Below, piece by piece: positions 33,892 to 43,648 of a stretch of DNA of 64,000 bases. Location: positions 372,001 through 436,000 of the forward strand of contig NZ_AP025943.1 of NCBI RefSeq assembly GCF_026072915.1. Reading direction: 5' to 3'. The DNA is from Akkermansia biwaensis. Lineage in GTDB: Bacteria > Verrucomicrobiota > Verrucomicrobiia > Verrucomicrobiales > Akkermansiaceae. Position 1 is the first letter of the stretch. Every line of letters starts with the position of its first letter. A program made the translations under genes and the position numbers. The notes under the pieces are model-generated. The model saw only the letters and a list, made by a program, of their open reading frames with translations, did no database searches and was not told the origin of the DNA.

Positions 33892-35201
33892 AGTCTGCCT
33901 CCCTGGATATTACAGACAAGCGATATGGCATGGTCGAAGGAAACAATACATGGGATGGTACACAAACGTTTTCTGGCAGTGTCACGATAGATGGTGGAAT
34001 TACTACCCAAATCAATGATGCGGGTACTAATTATTGGTCTCTCCACTCAACCCCCACCCAACCTAAAGTCGCGGAATTGTGGTGTTCCGATAATAATTCG
34101 GCCATAGATGTTGAGGTGCGAGATGGTGGGCTATGGCTACGAGATCAAGCCGGTAATTGCGGATCTGTGTTATTATTTGACTGGTACAGCCGCACGCAAC
34201 TGGAAAACTTAACCGTCCAAAAGAATTTTACGGCAGAAGGGCCAGCCTCATTTACATCCGGCGTCACGATGAGTCAGACACTGAAAGTTACTTCGTACGC
34301 GGAAATAGGCGGAGAATTTCGCGTAGGAGCAACCATATTTCCAGGCATGGACAGTCGGGAAGGAGGATGGATCCAGCACCCGTACGATCATCTGTATTTG
34401 ACGGGTGGGGGGGCATCTGGGACTGGTGAACTAACCGTCCAAATTGGAGACCAAAACAATGTCATATACGCAAATCTAGTCAAGGATAATGCCAAACCCG
34501 GCTCTCTAAATGATAACTCCGTACTTAATCGAAAAGAAGCCGACGCCCGTTATTCTCTCCTTACCGATGCGCCGGAATATTCCAAAGTAACTATTAAACC
34601 CGGTTCCGGGGCTGCAAATGGAATCATGTTCTTAGAATCGTCAGGGGAAGTGGGAACCGGTATATTTTCGGTGAACGGTATGATGTATGTGGGAGGCCCG
34701 AATGCTGATAATACTGGTATATTCCGTGTCAATTGCATTTTTGCGACGTTTGGAGAATTTCAGGCTTTTGATACAGCCTCGTTCAATTCTGGTGTCACAA
34801 TGAATCAGACGCTTAACGTTAAAGGACTATCAACCATGTACCGCTGTGCCGTTTATAGTGAGGAATACAGCTTGTTTTCCGTACAGATGGGTACAGCCGT
34901 ATGGCAGAACAGATCAAGCGGTGTATTTGAACTATGTGGAGATGATCATTACGCTATGGGCGTCAATTTGAACGTTGGCCGTACCGATGGAGAACCGGCT
35001 CGAATTATCAAGCAAAGCCAGAAAGAGCCCCTTAACTCTACGGATGTACCAAATCTGGCGGAAGGAGATACCCGATGGGCCAAGGTGCGAACAGACCTGA
35101 CGAACGCCCAATATGCAGCTTTGACAGAAAAGGATGCGACTACTATTTACATTACTTCCGACGGGGGCAAAGTTTACATTGGATCACATGCTCTTAACTA
35201 A
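33726..35201 (+). CDS. Collagen-like tail-fibre-type protein
   Basis: A 491-residue protein without a signal peptide. Residues 1-40 ([20 protein letters not shown], then [11 protein letters not shown]) form a head shared with the gene at 35798. A short Gly-X-Y run ([13 protein letters not shown]) follows. The long remainder is repetitive and beta-rich, with repeated SGVTMSQTLKV / SGVTMNQTLNVKG blocks and a tail ending in DATTIYITSDGGKVYIGS. This is the style of phage or tailocin fibre proteins. Codon use is more AT-rich than the flanks, suggesting transfer. Host receptor binding is a guess. Confidence 0.7.
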   Translation: MNKITTINGIPMVMQDDFFRHTEDTTIHVTAEEKEKWNAGGQGPKGEKGDKGDPGESASLDITDKRYGMVEGNNTWDGTQTFSGSVTIDGGITTQINDAGTNYWSLHSTPTQPKVAELWCSDNNSAIDVEVRDGGLWLRDQAGNCGSVLLFDWYSRTQLENLTVQKNFTAEGPASFTSGVTMSQTLKVTSYAEIGGEFRVGATIFPGMDSREGGWIQHPYDHLYLTGGGASGTGELTVQIGDQNNVIYANLVKDNAKPGSLNDNSVLNRKEADARYSLLTDAPEYSKVTIKPGSGAANGIMFLESSGEVGTGIFSVNGMMYVGGPNADNTGIFRVNCIFATFGEFQAFDTASFNSGVTMNQTLNVKGLSTMYRCAVYSEEYSLFSVQMGTAVWQNRSSGVFELCGDDHYAMGVNLNVGRTDGEPARIIKQSQKEPLNSTDVPNLAEGDTRWAKVRTDLTNAQYAALTEKDATTIYITSDGGKVYIGSHALN

Positions 35202-35348
35202 GCTGGGCGAATACAATAAACCATATTAATACACATTATTACAATTCCTCGAAAGAAACAGGAGCCAAATTCGATTCGCAACAGGACACCGTCTGTTTAT
35301 CAAAGACAAGCCTGAAGGACAAAGCTAAATCAATTCCATTATTCTTAA

Positions 35349-35797
35349 ATAGTTACATATGATCAGGCACCCGTCTATCTCGCGCTTGCCTCTTCCATCC
35401 AGAATGAGAATGCTGATCGGATCAGCAACGCAGGAGCGGGAGCGGATGGCAAGTTAATAGAAGGTATTTCTGCAATTTGAAGGCCGACAGCCTAGTACGG
35501 AAGCAATCGGCACTTTAACAGCGGATGAGCTCCCTGCCCTTCTAAGGAGGATGCATGCGCCGCCATCATCCCAGGTTTCATTTTACAGGGAAAGAACATT
35601 TTTGGGACTCTTAACGTTTCGTACGGGATGATCTTTTCCCGGAATGAGGGCACATTCCCATTGAAGTGTTATCAGCTGTTCCCGCTTATCCGGCAAAAGA
35701 AAAACGCCTCCGGGCAAGTGGATACATCACGAATATCCCTGTTTCCTATGGGCGGCAACGGAATTTTCCATCACTTCACAACCAAAAAAGAACCATC
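35349..35797 (+). pseudogene. Frameshifted remnant of a tail-associated gene
   Basis: Three successive frames read like one decayed protein: 35349-35480 (VYLALASSIQNENADRISNA, GADGKLIEGISAI, then stop), next STEAIGTLTADELPALLRRM in a second frame, then AAIIPGFILQGKNIFGTLNV and [14 protein letters not shown] in a third. At least two frameshifts and a stop are needed to join them. The latter half is duplicated upstream at 33486-33725. The preceding 35202-35348 holds nothing I can recognise. Confidence 0.55.
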
Positions 35798-35963
35798 ATG
35801 AGTGAAACCACGACTATTAACGGAATTCCAATGGTAATGCAGGATGAATTTTTCGGGCATGCCAAAAATACGGCCATCCACGTCACCGCGGAGGAAAAGG
35901 AAAAATGGAACATCGGAGGCCAGGGCCCCAAGGGAGAGAAAGGGGACAAAGGCGATCCCGGAG
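35559..35963 (+). repeat. Direct repeat, copy 2
   Basis: Second copy of the repeat at 33486-33891. It includes the remnant and the 5' end of the collagen-like gene at 35798. Gap-poor alignment indicates a tandem duplication followed by point divergence. Confidence 0.75.
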
Positions 35964-36577
35964 CCCCAGGCCCCCAGGGACCGCAAGGCCTCAAAGGGGA
36001 ACCGGGAACGCCGGGACCTGCCGGGGCACAAGGTCCGAAGGGCGACAAGGGCGATCCCGGCCCCGCCGGTCCGGAGGGTCCGGGCGGGTCTGGAATTGCT
36101 CCGGGCTGCTTCATGTGGTTTTGCGGCTCCACACCGCCGGACGGCTGGCTGGAATGCAACGGAGCCCTGTTGCAGATCAGCCAGTACCCGGCCCTCCATG
36201 CAGCCATCGGCACTACTTACGGAGGAAACGGCACGACTACCTTTGCCCTTCCCGATTTGACAAACAATGATGCAGGCCTGTTTATCCGTGCCGCTACTGC
36301 AAGCAGGCAAACAGGAACTGTGCAGGGTGATGCCATGCGGCAAATCAAGGGTAGTTTTGGACAGATGAGCGACCTTGATTATTCTACATGGTCAAAAACT
36401 CTGTCCGGGCCTTTTGGTTATAAAACCAATGCAGGTATTAGTTATCCGATGAAAAAACTGACACTTAATACCTATACAGCCACATCGGAAATCACTTTTG
36501 ATACGTCGGCGGCCGTTCCAACTGCAGAAGAAAACCGTCCTGTTAATATTGCATTGATGCCTCTTATCAAATATTGA
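35798..36577 (+). CDS. Collagen-like protein with phage tail collar domain
   Basis: A 259-residue protein. Residues 1-41 repeat the head of the protein at 33726. Residues 43-99 are about 19 uninterrupted Gly-X-Y triplets ([19 protein letters not shown] within it), predicted to form a collagen triple helix. Residues 105-200 match the phage tail collar domain ([41 protein letters not shown]). The end has IALMPLIKY, typical of tail collar proteins. No signal peptide is seen. No other phage structural gene is in the window, so this is probably a domesticated or cargo fibre. Confidence 0.85.
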   Translation: MSETTTINGIPMVMQDEFFGHAKNTAIHVTAEEKEKWNIGGQGPKGEKGDKGDPGAPGPQGPQGLKGEPGTPGPAGAQGPKGDKGDPGPAGPEGPGGSGIAPGCFMWFCGSTPPDGWLECNGALLQISQYPALHAAIGTTYGGNGTTTFALPDLTNNDAGLFIRAATASRQTGTVQGDAMRQIKGSFGQMSDLDYSTWSKTLSGPFGYKTNAGISYPMKKLTLNTYTATSEITFDTSAAVPTAEENRPVNIALMPLIKY

Positions 36578-36694
36578 TAAAAACGGCAAATGAAGATGCC
36601 TGATGCTGCCACTCCATGATCTGATATGGGGACAAGCGAACACAGGCAAGGAAGCAACAGCTTCCAATCCGATCTCTTATTCCAAATCATTTCC

Positions 36695-36729
36695 ACCGCT
36701 GCAGGCTGACAAGGCTTGCAGCGGTTTTT
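36695..36729 (+). terminator. Rho-independent terminator after the tail-collar gene
   Basis: ACCGCTGCA (36695-36703) pairs perfectly with TGCAGCGGT (36717-36725), followed by a T-run. It ends the duplicated locus; the rest of 36578-36877 holds no gene I can see. Confidence 0.8.
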
Positions 36730-36877
36730 ACCCGGCATTTTTACCTCCGTTTTATAACGAAACAATGACAGGAACGATTACCTTTTGCGCGGTAGCGGAC
36801 CCTGTCTCATTCATTTTCCATTCCGGGAACGCATCAAAGGTCTGTACACGCTGACGGGCATTGCTTATATTTCCGCC

Positions 36878-37252
36878 GTGAAAAGCATCCTCCTGATCGG
36901 CTTGGGAAGCTTCATCGGCGGAGTTCTCCGGCACCTTCTTTCCTGCTGCCTGAATGATTCCGTCGTGAAAGGGTTTCCCCTCGGCACTCTGGCCGTCAAT
37001 CTGGCCGGATGTTTTCTCCTCGGCGTTTTGTACGGCTTTTTTGACCGCGGTGCATTGATCAATCAGGAACTGCGCATTTTTCTCACCATCGGGCTGTGCG
37101 GAGGCTTTACCACCTTTTCCACCTTCATGAATGAAAATTTCCTGATGGCGCAGGGCGCGCAATTCTTCACGCTGCTTCTCTATGCCGTGCTGAGCCTGGG
37201 AGGCGGCTTTCTGACCCTCTGGCTGGGCTATACGCTGCTCAAAGCCGCGTGA
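36878..37252 (+). CDS. crcB: Fluoride ion channel CrcB/FluC
   Basis: A 124-residue four-helix membrane protein that exports fluoride as a dual-topology dimer. I propose the GTG start at 36878, which gives VKSILLIGLGSFIGGVLRHLL, the normal N-terminus. Family motifs are GTLAVNLAGCFLLG and the Phe-box GGFTTFSTFMNE. No fluoride-riboswitch-like sequence was recognised in the 150 bp upstream. It is monocistronic as far as visible. Confidence 0.93.
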   Translation: MKSILLIGLGSFIGGVLRHLLSCCLNDSVVKGFPLGTLAVNLAGCFLLGVLYGFFDRGALINQELRIFLTIGLCGGFTTFSTFMNENFLMAQGAQFFTLLLYAVLSLGGGFLTLWLGYTLLKAA

Positions 37253-37467
37253 TTCGGATAATCCCGCAACTGTCCGGGAACGGATTGAAAGGATGCGCCT
37301 TGCCACATCATCCGGCGGACGGCTGAATCAACTGCGGCACGGGATGGGCATCTCACGTTTTCCATGCAGCCGGAATAGAGGCTTGCGTCAATTTTATATT
37401 GCCTTCCTGGCTGGTAAGTCATATATCCCAGCGGTTCAACCGCCATCGTGCGGCCATTCACCCTGCC

Positions 37468-38952
37468 ATGCCGCTGATCCATCTTCTGAAACGCCTCGGA
37501 GTCCTGTTGACAAGCTGGTGCCTGCTGTGTTCCGGAGCCTCAGCGGCGGATAACGGCAGAATCCTGATGGTGACGGAGGCCACGTTCCCTCCCTATGAAT
37601 TCCGGGAGGAAAACGCCATCATGGGCATTGATCCGGAGATCATGAGGGAAGTAGCCAGGCGCGCCGGGAAGGAGCTGGTGATTGAAGACATGAGCTTCGA
37701 TTCCGTGATTACAGCCGTGGTTTCCGGCAAGGCGGATGTGGCGGCCTCCGGAATCACGGTGACGCCGGAACGCCGGAAACAAGTGGATTTTTCCATTCCC
37801 TACGTGGAAGCCGCCCAGGTGATCATCGTTCCCAAAGGTTCCTCCATCCGCAGCAGGGACGACATCCGTGGCCGGAAAATCGGCGTCCAGCACGGCGCTA
37901 CGGGGGACATTTACGTCACCCGCAACATCCAGCAGCCGGAACGCTTTCCCAACGGGGCGCTGGCCGTGGCCGCGCTGGCGGCAGGCAAGGTGGACCTGGT
38001 GGTTATTGACCGGGACCCGGCAAGGATGTACCTGGCCAACCATGATGAGCTGGAAATACTGCCGGAGCCCCTGACCTCGGAAACGTACGCCATTGCCATA
38101 CGCAAGGGAAACACGGAACTTCTCCAGCACGTCAACAAGGTCATTGCCGACATGCAGGCGTCCGGGAAGCTGGAAGAGATACGGACCAAATACGCCGCCA
38201 TGCAGGTCAGGCCCCCCGGTTCATCCGGCGCCCATGCCGCAGGCACCGGCTGGCTGGAAGGCAAGTGGCTGGACCTGAAAGAGTCGTTTGAGGTCAATTT
38301 CATTCAGGAAGGACGCTGGAAGTACCTGGCCAACGGTTTTCTGGTTACCGTGGAGATTTCCTTCTTTTCCGTACTTCTGGGCGTTCTGATGGGTTTCGTG
38401 GTGGCCGTCATCCGCGCCACCCATGACAAGACGGGAAAGCTCCGTTTCCTGAACGCTCTCTGCAAGCTGTACCTTACGGTCATCCGGGGCACTCCCGTCG
38501 TCGTGCAGCTGTTGATCATCTACTTCATCATCTTCGGTTCCGTGGATATCAGCAAGGTGCTGGTGGCTGTGGTCGCCTTCGGCTTCAACTCCGGCGCCTA
38601 CGTGGCGGAAATCATCCGCGGCGGCATCATGGCCATTGACAAGGGGCAGTTCGAAGCAGGCCGCAGCCTGGGCCTGGGGTATGCGCAGACCATGATTTAC
38701 ATCATTCTTCCGCAAGCATTTAAAAACGTGCTGCCCTCCCTGGGGAACGAATTCATCGTGCTCCTGAAGGAAACCAGCGTCTCCGGCTACATCGCCCTTC
38801 AGGACCTGACCAAGGGCGGCGACATCATCCGCAGCCAGACCTACACCGCCTTCATGCCCCTGATGGCCGTGGCCCTGATTTACCTGGCCATGGTCATGCT
38901 GTTCAGCTGGCTGCTGGGCAAACTGGAAAGGAGACTGAAAAACAATGAATGA
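37468..38952 (+). CDS. Amino-acid ABC transporter: substrate-binding domain fused to permease
   Basis: A 494-residue fusion. A signal peptide ([17 protein letters not shown]) leads into a periplasmic binding domain of the polar amino-acid family (residues 28-250: [49 protein letters not shown]). A HisM/GlnP-type permease follows, with [33 protein letters not shown], the EAA loop [17 protein letters not shown] and about five membrane helices. Each permease subunit thus carries its own receptor. The ATPase gene overlaps by 8 bp. Confidence 0.93.
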   Translation: MPLIHLLKRLGVLLTSWCLLCSGASAADNGRILMVTEATFPPYEFREENAIMGIDPEIMREVARRAGKELVIEDMSFDSVITAVVSGKADVAASGITVTPERRKQVDFSIPYVEAAQVIIVPKGSSIRSRDDIRGRKIGVQHGATGDIYVTRNIQQPERFPNGALAVAALAAGKVDLVVIDRDPARMYLANHDELEILPEPLTSETYAIAIRKGNTELLQHVNKVIADMQASGKLEEIRTKYAAMQVRPPGSSGAHAAGTGWLEGKWLDLKESFEVNFIQEGRWKYLANGFLVTVEISFFSVLLGVLMGFVVAVIRATHDKTGKLRFLNALCKLYLTVIRGTPVVVQLLIIYFIIFGSVDISKVLVAVVAFGFNSGAYVAEIIRGGIMAIDKGQFEAGRSLGLGYAQTMIYIILPQAFKNVLPSLGNEFIVLLKETSVSGYIALQDLTKGGDIIRSQTYTAFMPLMAVALIYLAMVMLFSWLLGKLERRLKNNE

Positions 38953-39700
38953 GCCGCCCCAACATACGCCCATGCCCATGTTCGAAATCAGCCATCTGGT
39001 GAAGGAGTTCAATGCCGTCCATGCGGTGCACGACGTCACCACGCAGATCAGCCAGGGGGAGGTGGTGTTCATCGTAGGCCCCTCCGGCTCCGGAAAGAGC
39101 ACTCTCCTGCGCTGCCTGAACCTGCTTGAAGAGCCCACCTCCGGGGAAATCCGGTTCAAGGGGGAACTTATCAACGCGTCCCATGCGGATGTAAACAAAT
39201 TCCGGCAGCACGTAGGCATGGTCTTCCAGCATTTCAACCTTTTCCCTCATCTGACCATTCTGGAAAACATCACGATCGCCCCCGTGAAGACGGGCCGCGC
39301 CACCAGAAAGGAAGCCACGGCCCAGGCGGAAGCCCTGCTCCAGCGCATCGGCCTGTACGACAAGCGGCATGCCTATCCCCTCCAGCTCTCCGGCGGCCAG
39401 AAGCAGCGCATTGCCATCGTGCGTTCCCTGGTCATGAATCCGGACGTCATCCTGTTTGACGAACCGACTTCCGCTCTGGACCCGGAAATGGTGGGGGAAG
39501 TCCTTTCCCTGATGAAAGAGCTGGCTAAAGGCGGCCTGACGATGGTGGTCGTCACCCATGAAATAGGATTCGCCCGGGAAGTAGCCACCCGTATTATATT
39601 CATGGACAGGGGAAAAATTGTGGAGGAAGGCTCCCCTTCCCAGGTCATCGACCACCCGTCACATCCCAGGCTGAAGGAATTCTTCTCCAAGGTACTTTAA
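38945..39700 (+). CDS. glnQ: Amino-acid ABC transporter ATP-binding protein (GlnQ/HisP type)
   Basis: A 251-residue ABC ATPase with Walker [10 protein letters not shown], signature [10 protein letters not shown], Walker [15 protein letters not shown] and the switch His in [10 protein letters not shown]. The [14 protein letters not shown] segment is typical of polar amino-acid importers. Its start overlaps the SBP-permease stop by 8 bp, so translation is coupled. Substrate (glutamine, histidine or other) cannot be fixed from the ATPase. It ends 150 bp before the convergent paralogue array. Confidence 0.93.
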   Translation: MNEPPQHTPMPMFEISHLVKEFNAVHAVHDVTTQISQGEVVFIVGPSGSGKSTLLRCLNLLEEPTSGEIRFKGELINASHADVNKFRQHVGMVFQHFNLFPHLTILENITIAPVKTGRATRKEATAQAEALLQRIGLYDKRHAYPLQLSGGQKQRIAIVRSLVMNPDVILFDEPTSALDPEMVGEVLSLMKELAKGGLTMVVVTHEIGFAREVATRIIFMDRGKIVEEGSPSQVIDHPSHPRLKEFFSKVL

Positions 39701-39851
39701 ACGGAAGGACAGCCCGGAATCAGGGAAAAACCGCGTCCCTGCCCATCCGGAACATGGATTCACACAAAAAATGCTTCCGGAACCATTCCTCCGCCCCAGC
39801 CGGAGAAACCGCCACAAGAGGCCATGGAGTTTCTGCTCCTGGAGGCCTCCA

Positions 39852-40712
39852 TTACTTTCTTTGGCCTCCCAATCCTATTCTGACATCCACAGGCACGGTG
39901 ACGATATCAACGTGCTGCTTGTACAGCAGCTTGACTTTCAACACCGGCAACTCTCCCTGATAAGGGAATTGCAGGACATAGCCATCCTCCTGAAAATTCT
40001 CCGAAACACTCCCGAAAAAGGATAACACCGAAGAATCAATTTTCCTTCCCTTTCCATCAAACAACTGCCATTCATCAATCATGAAACGGTGCTCGCTGCC
40101 CAGTGACACACGTACGGCGAACTCCTCTCCTTTCCTTTCCGCCAGACTTACCGTCCATTCACAGGCGGGTTCCTCCTCTGCAACGATGATGTCTCCCTTC
40201 TGCTCTCTTTCAGCATACGGCGACAAAGGCACATCCTTTTTGACTTCCTTTTCCTCCAGCGGAAATTCATAAAGAGGCGTCTCCCGCTCACGCGCTACAG
40301 GAACACGGAGCGTTCCTCGCAAACGCACCCATGCCGCGTCCGCAGCCGGCAGGCGGAGGCACTCGCCGTAAACCACAACCTTGTTCACGCTCTCCCTGGA
40401 CGGATCCCCAAGAAAACCAAGATTAAATGTCACGACGCCCAGCTTTTTTCCCGTGGAGTCCTCCGCCGTCAGAACCTGCTCCTGCACCTTGTCGCCAGAT
40501 TCAAAATTCAAGGGGGAAGGAACGCTCAGCATGGCTCCAAATATCAATTTCGGAACCGGGAGGCTCTCTCCCTTTTTATCCATCAACCCTATTTGGACTA
40601 CCGGGAACTCCACTTTTACATCGGAACTTTTCAAGCCGCCCTCATCCTGCGCTCCGGCAAACGTCGCCAAGCCTGTCATCCAGAATATTCCGCAACTTTT
40701 CTTCATCATCAT
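39852..40712 (-). CDS. Array unit 6, family A secreted protein
   Basis: About 286 residues, with a signal peptide at MMMKKSCGIFWMTGLATFAGA (three ATGs in a row; any may start). It keeps the A-family core in diverged form: STGKKLGVVTFNLG, WVRLRGTLRVPVARERE, ETPLYEFPLEEKEVKKDVPL, HRFMIDEWQLFDGKGRKID and the end VDIVTVPVDVRIGLGGQRK. It lacks the GEIRxEPEK tail of other A proteins. It lies 13 bp after its B partner and is the last gene of the array. Function unknown. Confidence 0.75.
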   Translation of the reverse strand: MMMKKSCGIFWMTGLATFAGAQDEGGLKSSDVKVEFPVVQIGLMDKKGESLPVPKLIFGAMLSVPSPLNFESGDKVQEQVLTAEDSTGKKLGVVTFNLGFLGDPSRESVNKVVVYGECLRLPAADAAWVRLRGTLRVPVARERETPLYEFPLEEKEVKKDVPLSPYAEREQKGDIIVAEEEPACEWTVSLAERKGEEFAVRVSLGSEHRFMIDEWQLFDGKGRKIDSSVLSFFGSVSENFQEDGYVLQFPYQGELPVLKVKLLYKQHVDIVTVPVDVRIGLGGQRK

Positions 40713-40725
40713 TTCCCGTTCCCGT

Positions 40726-41598
40726 TTATTTCACAGTTTTCCCCGGCCTCCCCGCCGGGAGAACCATTCCCGCCATGCCAATCCTGAATGAAACGGGAAC
40801 TTCCGCTTCCTTCAATCCCGACGCATACCGGATCCTGAAATTCAACCGATTGTCTTCCGGTCTTTGCAGAACAAAGAATGCCGCCCATGCGGATTTCCCG
40901 TTCCGGAAATTTCCCGGCAGCAGAGATTGATTGTTCTTTTCCTCCGGATTGTCCTGATCCACTAATTCCAATTCGCGGGCTCCGCTTCCATCCGGAAGAA
41001 CCAAACTCAACTCCACCCATACACTATCTTTCTGGCCGGGAATGGAAAAACCCCAGTTTGTCACGGTCAGCTCCGTGTGTACATCCTCTTCCTTCCCGTG
41101 GTTCAGTGCGGCTTTTTCCAGCACCACGGGAACCCCGACCCCCTTTTCCAACGGGACCGACACCACTTCCGAATCCCTGTCCATGCTTGAAACCGTGACG
41201 GCGGCAGTTCCCCGAACTTCCACCCAGCGGGCATCCCGCCCAGGCGTCCAATCCCTTCCCTCCACGGAAAGCCATGGCCGGAGAGGGCTTACCATCCACC
41301 GTTCTGTCACGGAAGCCTGATGGAACAACTGCACACCGGCAGGGCGGCTTCCGAGGGAATCACATAAATCCAGCCGCGTTTTCCCCAAATGCACAGAAGC
41401 GATTTTCCAGGGAGCCGTACACTGGAACAGCATGTGCATGGTCAGATGCGGGACAGTGTCTTCCCCACGGAACCGGCCTTCGCCGCTCCATATATTCACG
41501 GAGTGGATAACCGCCTTCACGGCAGGTTCGGAAACCGGCTGCGCATGAAGCAACACCGGCACGCACGCCAGTACGGATGAAAACAAGGTACGGAACAT
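40726..41598 (-). CDS. Array unit 6, family B secreted protein (diverged)
   Basis: About 290 residues from the ATG at 41598 (a GTG precedes it), signal peptide MFRTLFSSVLACVPVLLHA. The most divergent B member: the usual Cys motif is replaced by SLGSRPAGVQLF. The core WKIASVHLGKTRLDLCDS, ARWVEVRGTAAV, VPVVLEKAALN and the end EVPVSFRIGMAGMV are still recognisable. Partner of the A gene 13 bp downstream. Unknown function. Confidence 0.72.
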   Translation of the reverse strand: MFRTLFSSVLACVPVLLHAQPVSEPAVKAVIHSVNIWSGEGRFRGEDTVPHLTMHMLFQCTAPWKIASVHLGKTRLDLCDSLGSRPAGVQLFHQASVTERWMVSPLRPWLSVEGRDWTPGRDARWVEVRGTAAVTVSSMDRDSEVVSVPLEKGVGVPVVLEKAALNHGKEEDVHTELTVTNWGFSIPGQKDSVWVELSLVLPDGSGARELELVDQDNPEEKNNQSLLPGNFRNGKSAWAAFFVLQRPEDNRLNFRIRYASGLKEAEVPVSFRIGMAGMVLPAGRPGKTVK

Positions 41599-41816
41599 CA
41601 CGTCAAAGAGAGATTCTCCATTCAGTATAACTTACATATGAATGAATACAAGCGGCTTCCGCATCGTTTTTCCTGTTCGGTCCCCGGACAAGTCCTTCCC
41701 GTCCCTGCCCGCCGTCCTCCGGCGGCGAAAAACTTCATTTCCTCCCTACGGCCAGGAAGCACACCGGATGCACATTATGCATTACTCCGGTTCTTTCCAT
41801 ACCTGGCAGCCATGAT

Positions 41817-42698
41817 TCACTTTCCTTTCCTGATTTCCCCCCTCATTCCCAGTTTGACATCCACAGGAACAACTACCGTTTCATGGGGAATTTGGTAAAG
41901 GATGCGGAACCTGAGTTTTTCCAGCTTTTCCGGTTCTTTAAAGACAAAACATTTTGCCCAGTAGGCGGAAGAATCGTCTCCATCAGAAGAATAGTTGGTA
42001 CCAGAAGGGAACGCCTTCAATGATTCATCCTTTTCATTCAGTATCTCGAAGGAGTCCAGACGGAAAGCGGAGTCAGCCTTCAGACCGATCATCACTCTGG
42101 CCATTTTCCCATCCTGATTTTCATACGTGCTGTAATCCTCCAGCACGAGCTTTCCCGCCGAAGGCCCCTGAACAGATACAACATCGACGCCGTCCTCCCC
42201 TTCTTCACTGTTTCCGGGCAACGGCACATCCATTTCCGCCCCTTTTGACAGAGGCAGCTCATAAACGCGGCTTTTCAATGTCCGGGCCAGGGAAATGCGC
42301 CATACCCCCTGCAGCCGTATCCAGGAAACTCCCGGGAGCGGAATCTCCCCCGCCGTACCTCTCATCCCGGTTTGGCGCCATCCTTTCCGGGAGGATTGAA
42401 ACGGGCTTATGTCAAACTCCACGGGAGCCAGCTTCCTCCCCGCGGAATCCACGGCCTCCAGATACTGGACACCGGAATGCTCCCACACCGCAAAGGACAA
42501 AGGCTCTTTAACACTTAATATTGCTTCTACGTTCAACTCCAACGGGATTTTTTCCTTGCGCGCCCTCTTGGATAATCCTACGGAAACAAATTCAATTCTT
42601 ACCGGCTGCTTTTCTTCCTTCCCATCCTTCTCCGGAGCGGCGGCCCCCAGGGAAGCTCCCAGAATCAGGCAGATGCCCGGAATGCCATATCTCTTCAT
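41817..42698 (-). CDS. Array unit 5, family A secreted protein
   Basis: A 293-residue protein with signal peptide MKRYGIPGICLILGASLGAAA. A-family blocks: SAGRKLAPVEFDIS, VSWIRLQGVWRISLARTLKS, VYELPLSKGAEMDVPLPG, AFRLDSFEILNEKDESL and VVVPVDVKLGMRGEIRKGK at the C-terminus. A long acidic linker (NSEEGEDGVDVV) joins the two halves. It starts 1 bp after the B5 stop, implying coupled translation. No catalytic signature seen. Confidence 0.77.
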   Translation of the reverse strand: MKRYGIPGICLILGASLGAAAPEKDGKEEKQPVRIEFVSVGLSKRARKEKIPLELNVEAILSVKEPLSFAVWEHSGVQYLEAVDSAGRKLAPVEFDISPFQSSRKGWRQTGMRGTAGEIPLPGVSWIRLQGVWRISLARTLKSRVYELPLSKGAEMDVPLPGNSEEGEDGVDVVSVQGPSAGKLVLEDYSTYENQDGKMARVMIGLKADSAFRLDSFEILNEKDESLKAFPSGTNYSSDGDDSSAYWAKCFVFKEPEKLEKLRFRILYQIPHETVVVPVDVKLGMRGEIRKGK

Positions 42699-42699
42699 A

Positions 42700-43539
42700 T
42701 TAATTTTCTTTCGTTGAACCTTCCTGTTTTTCCCCCATGCCGAACAAGCCGAAGCGGATATCCACCGGAACCACGATCTTTTTCATCCCGGTTGCGTACC
42801 TGACGGAAATATCAAGTTCCTCCTCCTTCCTGTCGCCCAGCTCCAGATAGCGGCACCATCCATGCTTTCCGCCGGGATCAATGCCGCTTCCCCCGTAATC
42901 CGCCACCGGCAGCGGAGTACCGTCTTTCGTTTGCGTTTCCAGGTCCAGCAGTCCCACCCTGACGGGGGAAACCAGGGAGAACATGACCTGAGAACTCTCT
43001 TCCTGTCCGCACCAGGCACCCAACCTGCCCACCGATAATTGAACCTTCACGTCTCCACCGTCCATGCCGGCTCCCTTGAGCGTCAGCGGCACGGAAAATC
43101 CGTTGACCAGCTTGACCTTCACTTTCTCCGACAGTATGGCAGTCCGGTACATGAAAAAGGGAATTTCCCCCTTCAGTTCCACCCATTCCGTATCTTCCGC
43201 GGGCAGCCAGTCCTCCCAGGACAGGGAAATCTCACCGGTTTTTTCGTTAAAAGCAAAGTCATTGCGGGAAATATACCGGCACTCGCCTTTGGAACCGGCA
43301 TCTCCCTTGGAATCCACCAATTTCAGACTGGCGTTGCTTTCATCAAAATAGGCTGCCTTCCAGTCAGTTTCCTCCAGGAATGACAGTTCCAGGTCAATCC
43401 TCTCCGGATCCGCAGTAATTTCCCATCTGTCCAGGGAGAGGGATATGGCTGATTCCGCGGGAGCTTCCTCCGCAGGTGCGGAACAACAAACGGCCATGCA
43501 GCAAAACACGGACGGCCAGGGTATGATTCGGTAGAGCAT
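42700..43539 (-). CDS. Array unit 5, family B secreted protein
   Basis: A 279-residue protein with a Cys-rich signal peptide (PSVFCCMAVCCSAPA). B-family blocks: WKAAYFDESNASLKLVDSKG, the Cys motif reduced to GSKGECRYIS, LSWEDWLPAEDTEWVELKG, SVPLTLKGAGMDGGDVKVQL, and a C-terminus VVPVDIRFGLFGMGEKQ. The stop is separated by 1 bp from the A5 start. Unknown function. Confidence 0.77.
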   Translation of the reverse strand: MLYRIIPWPSVFCCMAVCCSAPAEEAPAESAISLSLDRWEITADPERIDLELSFLEETDWKAAYFDESNASLKLVDSKGDAGSKGECRYISRNDFAFNEKTGEISLSWEDWLPAEDTEWVELKGEIPFFMYRTAILSEKVKVKLVNGFSVPLTLKGAGMDGGDVKVQLSVGRLGAWCGQEESSQVMFSLVSPVRVGLLDLETQTKDGTPLPVADYGGSGIDPGGKHGWCRYLELGDRKEEELDISVRYATGMKKIVVPVDIRFGLFGMGEKQEGSTKEN

Positions 43540-43648
43540 GGGTAGGGGAACAAACAGGATTTCTTGTAGTAATCATTACATTACCAACGATGATCTCAAA
43601 ACGGAAGAGATTTTTCCAATGACCGGAGAGCCGTTTCCGGTGCGGATA

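Noticed and set aside
33726-36577. Complete prophage
   Set aside because: Only fibre-like genes are present; no integrase, capsid, portal, terminase or lysis genes in the flanks, which are ordinary housekeeping genes.
36600-36877. Possible fluoride riboswitch ahead of crcB
   Set aside because: None of the conserved pseudoknot segments could be found by eye in this stretch.
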